Below the pieces are notes generated by a model. It made no database searches, was not told where the DNA came from, and saw nothing but the letters and a program-made list of their open reading frames with translations. From Actinomycetota bacterium (GTDB lineage Bacteria > Actinomycetota > Thermoleophilia > UBA2241), in the NCBI GenBank assembly GCA_026392265.1, contig JAPLCL010000343.1, forward strand, positions 1 to 11,491: 11,491 bases of DNA, read 5' to 3'. Below are positions 6,854 through 11,491 of the stretch, in pieces. The stretch's first letter is position 1. Every line of letters starts with the position of its first letter. The translations under genes were made by a program, and so were the position numbers.

Positions 6854-7312
6854 CTATCGGCGGCCCCTGCGCCGCGAGCGCCGGTTCATGCCGGCCAGCG
6901 AAACCGGTGAGAGCGGCCGTCCGAAGGGGTCGATGAACACGGAGACCAGTTCGCCCTTCGGCGGGAGGCTGCCTTCGAGCATGTCTACGGTGTACGTGAG
7001 TTTGTCGCCGTCGAGTACTGGGTCTTTGAGCACCACGATGGCGTCCTCGGGGCTCTCGTCGCCGGCCTCGACGAAGGAGATCACCGCGTTCGGCGGGTCG
7101 ACGGCGAAGCTGTTCTCGCCGAGGCCCCACTCCTCGACGAACTTCTTCGTCGTGAGATGCCCGACCACGCGCTGCGGGCGGTCGGAGAAGTAGAGGGTGG
7201 CGGGGGACAGGCCGTGGAAAGTCACCTTGTCGCCGTCGGTGGTCAGCTCGCGAGCGGTCTGCGCGAACAGTGCCTCGATGTCTTCCAGCGTCTTCTCGAT
7301 GTCGTCGGTCAT
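6854..7312 (-). CDS. Uncharacterised 152-residue protein with Arg-rich tail
   Basis: I do not recognise a named domain, though the pattern TLYFSDRP, then VVGHLTTKKFVEEWGLGENSF, DPPNAV and LTYTVDMLEG looks like a conserved soluble family often annotated as hypothetical. Residues 1-27 form a likely helix (DDIEKTLEDIEALFAQTARE). Residues about 36-135 alternate hydrophobic and polar residues like a beta-rich fold. The end (142-152, MNRRSRRRGRR) is very basic and could bind nucleic acid or acidic lipid. There is no signal peptide or membrane helix. GGAGG sits six bases before ATG 7312. It starts 25 bases after DUF1269 copy 2 and is almost certainly co-transcribed with it. The stop is TAG. Confidence 0.75.
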   Translation of the reverse strand: MTDDIEKTLEDIEALFAQTARELTTDGDKVTFHGLSPATLYFSDRPQRVVGHLTTKKFVEEWGLGENSFAVDPPNAVISFVEAGDESPEDAIVVLKDPVLDGDKLTYTVDMLEGSLPPKGELVSVFIDPFGRPLSPVSLAGMNRRSRRRGRR

Positions 7313-7337
7313 GGGGGTCCTCCCAGTCGTGGCTGTG

Positions 7338-7844
7338 TCAGCCGGCTGCCGTCTCGGCGTCGGCGAGTTCCTTCTCGAGATCCTTGCCGTCGGTGTCGAG
7401 CTGCTTCTCGATGGTCTTCTGAGCCTTCAGGTCGGCCTTCGCCAGGGTCTCCTCGAGCTTGTCCTTGCCGATGACGATGAGGCAGGCCTCACCGGCGTCG
7501 AGCATCTCGCCGAGCTCCTTGACGTCCTTGCGGGACATGCCGCCGTGGAGGTGACCGATGAGGCCGCCCGTCACGCCGCCCACAGCGGCGGCGCCGAGCA
7601 GCGCCGGCGGGAAGAGGATGCCGACTACCGCGCCGGCGCCGAGGCCCCACCAGGCGCCGTGCTGCGTCGGCTTCTCCCACTTGTCGATGTGGACGGAGCC
7701 ATCGGCGTCTTTGACGGCGACGGCCGCGTCATAGGTGCCGATGACGCCGGTGGCGTGCAGGTCGCGGACTACCTCGAGGTCCTCGCGGGCGATGGCGGGA
7801 TCGCCGTAGACACCCATGAAGAGGAAGACGGGCTGGTCTGACAT
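7338..7844 (-). CDS. DUF1269 family membrane protein (copy 2)
   Basis: This 168-residue paralogue of the protein at 366-884 has the same order: a soluble half with a tyrosine-flanked YDAAVAVKDADGSVHI (about 38-53), then WWGLGAGAVVGILFPPALLG, then AAAVGGVTGG (a glycine-zipper-like hydrophobic block, about 65-98). A second soluble half follows with ACLIVIGKDKLEETL (about 120-134) and a charged helix rich in Lys, Asp and Glu. Compared with copy 1, the hydrophobic block ends in a His-containing GHLHGG. Function is unknown for the family. AAAGGAG lies five bases before ATG 7844. It is the first gene of a two-gene unit and has a near-perfect copy of the palindrome found upstream of the cardiolipin synthase operon about 55 bases before its start, suggesting shared control. 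Confidence 0.85.
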   Translation of the reverse strand: MSDQPVFLFMGVYGDPAIAREDLEVVRDLHATGVIGTYDAAVAVKDADGSVHIDKWEKPTQHGAWWGLGAGAVVGILFPPALLGAAAVGGVTGGLIGHLHGGMSRKDVKELGEMLDAGEACLIVIGKDKLEETLAKADLKAQKTIEKQLDTDGKDLEKELADAETAAG

Positions 7845-7898
7845 GGATACTCCTTTGAGGGATGAGTCCTCGGGGCGTCGGCGCGCGCGGCGACGACG

Positions 7899-7914
7899 CT
7901 GACCGAATGGTTAC
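7899..7914. promoter_or_regulatory. Palindromic operator candidate, copy 2
   Basis: CTGACCGAATGGTTAC matches copy 1 (6379-6394) at 14 of 16 positions, including the whole TGACCGAATGGT core. The two differences are in the outer arms, so the dyad is slightly imperfect. It lies 55 bases upstream of the DUF1269 copy 2 start, between that gene and the sulfatase terminator, so only the DUF1269 unit can be its target. Confidence 0.55.
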
Positions 7915-7952
7915 CCTTGCAGTCTTCTCATTGAGGGGGCGAGGTCAAACCT

Positions 7953-7983
7953 TGGCGCGGGGTGGCATCGCCACCCCGCGCCA
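7953..7983 (-). terminator. Terminator of the arylsulfatase gene
   Basis: A perfect 14-bp stem (7953-7966 with 7970-7983) with a three-base loop begins 38 bases past the arylsulfatase stop, reading on the minus strand. It is followed there by AGGTTTGACC, so a real U-tract is lacking. It insulates the sulfatase transcript from the DUF1269 promoter region. Confidence 0.75.
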
Positions 7984-8021
7984 GGTGCCGTGCGGACAGT
8001 CGGTCCGCCAAACGGTGTCGC

Positions 8022-10373
8022 CTACTGCCGCGCCATGTGCATGCGCAGCTCGGCCTCTGGGTCGTGGATCAGGTCGCCGCTCACGTCCACGGTCACCTCG
8101 TGCAGGGTGCCGGTGAACTTGAACGGGCTGGGGTAGTCCGGAGTGACCGGAGAGCCCGGGTTGGCGCCGCAGGTCAGGGCGCCGGGATTGAGCATGAACG
8201 GCGTCGTTGTCGGCGCCTCCGCGTTCGCGACCAAGGCGCCGTCGACGTAGAGCTGCATCCGCCCCGGAGCGCCCTTGCCGTGCGGCAGGTCCGGCTCGCC
8301 CGTCGGCTCGAACTCGAAGCGCAGCTCGTGCTTGCCGGCCGGTACGTCCGTCTCCGTCGTCACCGAGTAGAGGGCGCGGCCCACCCAGTTATGCACGTAG
8401 TGGAGCTTGCCGTCCTTCATGTACAGCGAGTAGCCGCCCGCCGCGCAGCCTTGGCTGAGCAGCACGCCCTCGGCGCCGTCCTCCGGGATCTCGACGCTCG
8501 CGGTGATGCTGTGCGGGCGGTTCTGCACGCGCGGCGCCGCGAAGAACGGCACCGACTGCGTCCCGACCCGGTAGGTGTAGCTCTCCCGGGGCACGGCCAC
8601 CAGGGGCTTCTCGCCCATGACGCGCGCGAGGCCACTGCCGTCGACCGGCATGACGTCGTACTTGCCGGCTTCGACGTACCAGGTGGCGATGAGCGCGATC
8701 AGCTTCTCGCGGTTCTCCTCGGCCACGTTGTGGTTCTCGGCGAAGTCCTCGTCGATGTGGTAGAGCTCCCAGCCGTGCGCATCGAGCTCCGCGAGCTTCT
8801 CCGACGAGATCGGCTGGCCGAAGCCGACGCCGGCCTCGGTGAACGACGGGCCGGGCCAGGGGCAGACCGCGCGCCAGCCGTCGTGGTAGATGGCGCGGTG
8901 GCCGAGCATCTCGAAGTACTGGGTGTGGTGCCTGGTCTCGGCCGCCCCGTCGTCGAGCGTGTGCGCGAAGCTCACGCCCTGGATGGGCGCCTGCGTGACG
9001 CCCCGGATGGCCGCCAGCGGCTCGAGGCCGAGCAGGTCGAGGACGGTCGGCACCATGTCGATGATGTGCGCGTACTGGTTCCTGACCTCGCCCTTGGCCT
9101 TGATGCCGGCCGGCCAGGCGACGATGAACGGGTCGCAGGCGCCGCCGCGGTAGGTCTCACGCTTCCAGCGCCGGAACGGCGTGTTGCCCGCGTTGGTCCA
9201 GCCCCAGGGGTAGTGGTTGAAGTGCTTGGGGCCACCGATCTCGTCGAGGACCGCGAGGCTCTCCTCGAGCGGCTCCTGAGCGTTGTTGAAGAACTGCGCC
9301 TCGTTGGTCGTCCCGGTGGGGCCGCCCTCGGCGCTGGCGCCGTTGTCGGAGACCACCATGACGATGGTGTTGTCGAGCAGGCCCTGGGCGCGCAGGTAGT
9401 CGAGCAGCCGCCCGAGGTGGTGGTCTGTGTGGCTGAGGAAGCCGGCGAAGACCTCCATCATGCGGCTATAGAGCTTGCGCGCCTCCGGCGGTAGCGACGC
9501 CCAGTCAGGGACGTCGGGGTCGTGGCGCGAGAGCTCCGTGCCTGCCGGGACGATTCCGAGCTCCTTCTGGCGCGCGAGGGTCTTCTCGCGGTAGGCCTGC
9601 CAGCCGTCGTCGAACTTGCCGGCGTACTTGTCGGCCCACTCCTTGGGCACGTGGTGCGGCGCGTGCGTGGCGCCGAAGCAGAGGTGCAGGTAGAAGGGCT
9701 TGTCGGGGTCGATCTGCCGCGCATCGGCGATGAACTCGATCGACTTGTCGACGAGGTCGGGAGTGAGGTGGTAGCCCTCCTCCGGCGTCGCCGGAGGCTC
9801 GACCTGGTGGTTGTCGTAGACGAGGTCGGGATACCACTGGCTGGTGTCGCCGCCGAGGAAGCCGTAGAAGCGTTCGAAGCCGCGGGCCAGGGGCCAGCGG
9901 TCGTAGGGCCCGGCTGCGGTCTCCTGGTTGCTCGGCGTCAGGTGCCACTTGCCGACCATGTAGGTGTTGTAGCCGTGCTCGAGCAGCATCTCGGAGAGCA
10001 TGCCGTTCTCGAACGGCATGATGCCGTTGTAGCCCGGGTAGCCGGTGGCGAACTCGGTGATGCAGGCCATGCCGTTGCTGTGGTGGTTGCGCCCGGTGAC
10101 GACGCAGGCGCGGCTCGGCGAGCACAGCGCCGTGGTGTGCATGTTGTTGAAACGCAAGCCGTCGGCGGCGAGCGCGTCGAAGTTCGGTGTCTCGATAGGG
10201 CTGCCGTAGCAGCCCAGGTTGCCGAAGCCGGTGTCGTCGAGGACGACGAAGAGCACATTGGGGGTGCCCTTCTTGGCCCGCACCGGCGCCGGCCAGGCCT
10301 CGCTCGACTCGTCGGTGGTGCGGCCGATCACGCCGGGGAAGGCCGCGCCCTCGGGGTACTCGACTATCGCCAT
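8022..10373 (-). CDS. Cytosolic type I (formylglycine) arylsulfatase, mycobacterial AtsA/AtsD-like
   Basis: This 783-residue enzyme hydrolyses sulfate esters, releasing sulfate. The type I sulfatase active site is complete and collinear with Pseudomonas arylsulfatase: metal ligands D46, D47, D343 and N344; C84 in CSPSR (the cysteine oxidised to formylglycine); R88; K142 and H144 in GKWHL; H237 in THAPHH; and K404. The N-terminus has no signal peptide, so it should be cytosolic. After the catalytic part (about 40-570) comes a beta-rich, LamG-like C-terminal domain (about 620-775, with YSLYMKDGKLHYVHN and LYVDG). From memory, long mycobacterial AtsA/AtsD proteins share this length and tail. GGAGG at 10379-10383 is two bases from ATG 10376 and five from ATG 10373, so I choose the second. 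It has its own promoter and terminator. No sulfatase-maturing enzyme is in the window. The stop is TAG. Confidence 0.94.
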   Translation of the reverse strand: MAIVEYPEGAAFPGVIGRTTDESSEAWPAPVRAKKGTPNVLFVVLDDTGFGNLGCYGSPIETPNFDALAADGLRFNNMHTTALCSPSRACVVTGRNHHSNGMACITEFATGYPGYNGIMPFENGMLSEMLLEHGYNTYMVGKWHLTPSNQETAAGPYDRWPLARGFERFYGFLGGDTSQWYPDLVYDNHQVEPPATPEEGYHLTPDLVDKSIEFIADARQIDPDKPFYLHLCFGATHAPHHVPKEWADKYAGKFDDGWQAYREKTLARQKELGIVPAGTELSRHDPDVPDWASLPPEARKLYSRMMEVFAGFLSHTDHHLGRLLDYLRAQGLLDNTIVMVVSDNGASAEGGPTGTTNEAQFFNNAQEPLEESLAVLDEIGGPKHFNHYPWGWTNAGNTPFRRWKRETYRGGACDPFIVAWPAGIKAKGEVRNQYAHIIDMVPTVLDLLGLEPLAAIRGVTQAPIQGVSFAHTLDDGAAETRHHTQYFEMLGHRAIYHDGWRAVCPWPGPSFTEAGVGFGQPISSEKLAELDAHGWELYHIDEDFAENHNVAEENREKLIALIATWYVEAGKYDVMPVDGSGLARVMGEKPLVAVPRESYTYRVGTQSVPFFAAPRVQNRPHSITASVEIPEDGAEGVLLSQGCAAGGYSLYMKDGKLHYVHNWVGRALYSVTTETDVPAGKHELRFEFEPTGEPDLPHGKGAPGRMQLYVDGALVANAEAPTTTPFMLNPGALTCGANPGSPVTPDYPSPFKFTGTLHEVTVDVSGDLIHDPEAELRMHMARQ

Positions 10374-10378
10374 CATGA

Positions 10379-10383
10379 CCTCC
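10379..10383 (-). promoter_or_regulatory. Ribosome-binding site that decides the arylsulfatase start
   Basis: GGAGG on the minus strand is followed by TCATGATG. The first ATG is two bases away, too close for efficient initiation; the second is five bases away, which favours the start at 10373. Confidence 0.65.
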
Positions 10384-10465
10384 GATCGTGGAAGAACCCG
10401 ACTTCTGCGCGCGGCGCGTGCGTCATGTTCCGACCGCGCGCCGTCCTTATTCGCAGCGCAACCGC

Positions 10466-10494
10466 ATTCTAGTGCGCTCGCTCACGATTGACAC
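10466..10494 (-). promoter_or_regulatory. Sigma-70-type promoter of the arylsulfatase gene
   Basis: On the minus strand GTGTCA (10494-10489, four of six matches to TTGACA) is followed after exactly 17 bases by TAGAAT (10471-10466, five of six matches to TATAAT). Transcription would begin near 10459, giving an 85-base leader. The leader (about 10374-10459) shows no obvious riboswitch. The rest of the gene-free stretch up to 10700 holds the terminator at 10610-10650 and nothing else I can support. Confidence 0.5.
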
Positions 10495-10609
10495 CATTCG
10501 ACGATGCGGAGTGGGCGCGGCGCCTCACGACTGACCTTGCCCCTCCGTTCGCGGCGGGGGTGCCGGCCGCTGCCCAGCGGCTGCTCCCGATCGTTGCGAG
10601 AATGACGAG

Positions 10610-10650
10610 GCCGCCCTCGCCGACCGAAGAGCGCGGTCGGCGAGGGCGGC
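10610..10650 (-). terminator. Strong terminator after the DUF7144-type gene
   Basis: A perfect 17-bp stem (10610-10626 with 10634-10650) with a seven-base loop lies 50 bases past the TAG at 10701, reading on the minus strand. It is followed there by TCGTCATTCTCG, mildly T-rich. It is the longest perfect hairpin I found in the window and separates the interrupted membrane gene from the sulfatase promoter. Confidence 0.8.
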
Positions 10651-10700
10651 GTGTCACAGCGAGATGCGACGTGCCGGCGGGGGGTTGCCGGCCGGCGTCT

Positions 10701-11075
10701 CTACTCGCTTGGCCGCGCGACCATGAGGCCGATGATCATGAAGAAGTAGAGGGTGATCAGGAGGATCGACCAGAGCGGGTAGATCGGGAGCCACATGAAC
10801 TCGGAGATCATGGCGAGGCCCACGGCGATCACACCGACCCATCTGCCCCACGCCTTCATCTGCATGGCGGCCAATCCTGCCAGGATCAGGATAAGGCCGA
10901 TGATGAGGTACCACCAGGCGAGCGCGGTGAGATCGATGAAGAAGTAGGCATGGAAGCCCCGCACGATCCACTCGTCGTTGAACAGGCCGATGAACCCGCT
11001 GAACGCCTAGAAAGCACCCACGACGACCATCAGAATGCCGGCCATCGCCGCCCAGCCTTGCCACTTACTATCCAC
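10701..11075 (-). pseudogene. DUF7144-type membrane protein gene interrupted by an in-frame TAG
   Basis: The frame from GTG 11075 to TAG 10701 encodes 124 codons but has a TAG at 11007-11009 (codon 23). Before it the sequence reads DSKWQGWAAMAGILMVVVGAF; after it AFSGFIGLFNDEWIV and RGFHAYFFIDLTALAWWYLI continue without a break. The join falls inside TM1 (about 9-31). TM2 (about 54-71), TM3 (about 76-90) and TM4 (about 96-118, ending WLPIYPLWSIL) complete a four-helix DUF7144-like protein. AAGGAGG at 11080-11086 is four bases before the GTG, so the true start is clear. A single G to A change in a Trp codon (TGG to TAG) would explain the stop. Either the gene is inactivated or the base is a sequencing error. 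A restart at GTG 10964 would lack TM1 and has no good ribosome-binding site. Confidence 0.82.
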
Positions 11076-11248
11076 TGTTCCTCCTTGGTTTCTGCCTGAA
11101 GCTACGCCCGCGCTCCCGGACAAAGGTGATTGTGATGCGGAGACTAGCCGGGATCCGGTGCGCTGTGACCTCGGGAAAGTACGGGGCCTGGGGCAGAGAA
11201 GCTACGAGGCTGAAGTCGGCGGCGAGCGCGTGGCCGCAGGCCGGAGGC

Positions 11249-11491
11249 TCAGAACTCGACGAGGCCGTTCTTGATGGCGCAGTGGATCAGCTCGGCGTTG
11301 GTGTGCAGGCCCAGCGTCTCCATCATCTGGTACTTGTGAAACTCCACCGTCCGCACCGAGATCGAGAGGCTCGTGGCGATCTGTTTGGCCGAACGCCCTT
11401 CGGCGAGCAGCTGAAGGACCTCCCGTTGCCGCGGCGTGAGGGCACTGATCGGATCGGCGGCCCGCTCCGGCCCCTGCTTCATGGCCTCCAG
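11249..11491 (-). CDS. C-terminal DNA-binding domain of a NarL/LuxR-type response regulator (cut by window edge)
   Basis: The 80 in-window residues form a GerE/LuxR helix-turn-helix: LTPRQREVLQLLAEGRSAKQ, then IATSLSISVRTVEFHKYQMM, then ETLGLHTNAELIHCAIKNGL. The recognition-helix region SVRTVEFHKYQMM is of the type found in actinobacterial and proteobacterial NarL-like response regulators. The frame stays open upstream of the ATG at 11482 (LEA before MKQGPE) to the last base, so that ATG is probably internal and a receiver domain should lie beyond the right edge. It binds DNA as a dimer after phosphorylation by a histidine kinase not seen here. The 173 bases between its stop and the next minus-strand start (11076-11248) show no clear terminator, so read-through into the interrupted DUF7144-type gene is possible. 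The stop is TGA. Confidence 0.9.
   Translation of the reverse strand: MEAMKQGPERAADPISALTPRQREVLQLLAEGRSAKQIATSLSISVRTVEFHKYQMMETLGLHTNAELIHCAIKNGLVEF

Noticed and set aside
7962..9494. A 510-codon plus-strand open frame antisense to the sulfatase
   Set aside because: It is a GC-rich shadow frame: His/Arg/Val-rich low-complexity composition, no domain, and the opposite strand carries a sulfatase with an intact active site.
10493..10500. A third copy of the operator core (CGAATGGT, minus strand) near the sulfatase -35 element
   Set aside because: Only the 8-base core matches; the flanking arms do not form the TGACC/GGTCA dyad, so it may be chance. Worth including in a genome-wide motif search but not called.
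11007..11009. Recoding of TAG as an amino acid (amber suppression or pyrrolysine)
   Set aside because: Several genes in the window use TAG as the natural stop, and no downstream recoding structure or tRNA is visible.
1..11491. CRISPR array, transposon ends, tRNA or rRNA genes, phage or defence genes
   Set aside because: No regularly spaced repeats, transposase or integrase motifs, cloverleaf-like sequence or rRNA core motifs were seen on either strand.

Overview
The window is GC-rich and gene-dense. Its Shine-Dalgarno sites are strong and GGAGG-like, several starts are GTG, and terminators are long GC-rich hairpins with little or no U-tract. The protein families (DUF6325/SHOCT-type small proteins, DUF1269, DUF7144, TMEM175-type channel, LapA-domain protein, a long mycobacterial-type cytosolic sulfatase, NarL/LuxR regulator) point to an actinobacterium (Actinomycetota), possibly a soil or deep-branching lineage. 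This rests on recalled family distribution, not on a search.

Layout. At 1-214 (+) lie the last codons of a gene, probably DUF6325-like, and a 50-residue basic protein that begins one base after it. A hairpin follows, then a DUF1269 protein (366-884, +) with a strong terminator, then a TMEM175/DUF1211-type potassium channel (990-1643, +). Convergent to these is a tightly packed minus-strand operon, in transcription order: cardiolipin synthase (6315-4864), a membrane protein with a degenerate pore-loop (4859-4182), a two-TM potassium channel with a TVGYGD filter (4157-3669) and a SulP anion transporter with a STAS domain (3633-1855). The cardiolipin synthase gene is divergent from a small LapA-domain membrane protein (6487-6753, +). 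A bidirectional terminator separates that gene from a two-gene minus-strand unit: a second DUF1269 protein (7844-7338) and an uncharacterised 152-residue protein (7312-6854). A 783-residue arylsulfatase (10373-8022, -) stands alone with its own promoter and terminator. A DUF7144-type membrane gene (11075-10701, -) is interrupted by an in-frame TAG. The right edge holds the DNA-binding end of a NarL/LuxR response regulator.

Together the genes look like a membrane and ion homeostasis or stress neighbourhood: two predicted potassium channels, a pore-like protein, an anion transporter, a lipid-synthesis enzyme and several small glycine-rich or basic membrane proteins. A 16-bp palindrome (GTGACCGAATGGTCAC) lies upstream of the cardiolipin synthase operon and recurs at 14/16 identity upstream of the second DUF1269 unit. 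This suggests one TetR-like regulator may control both. I see no CRISPR array, transposase, tRNA, rRNA or phage gene.
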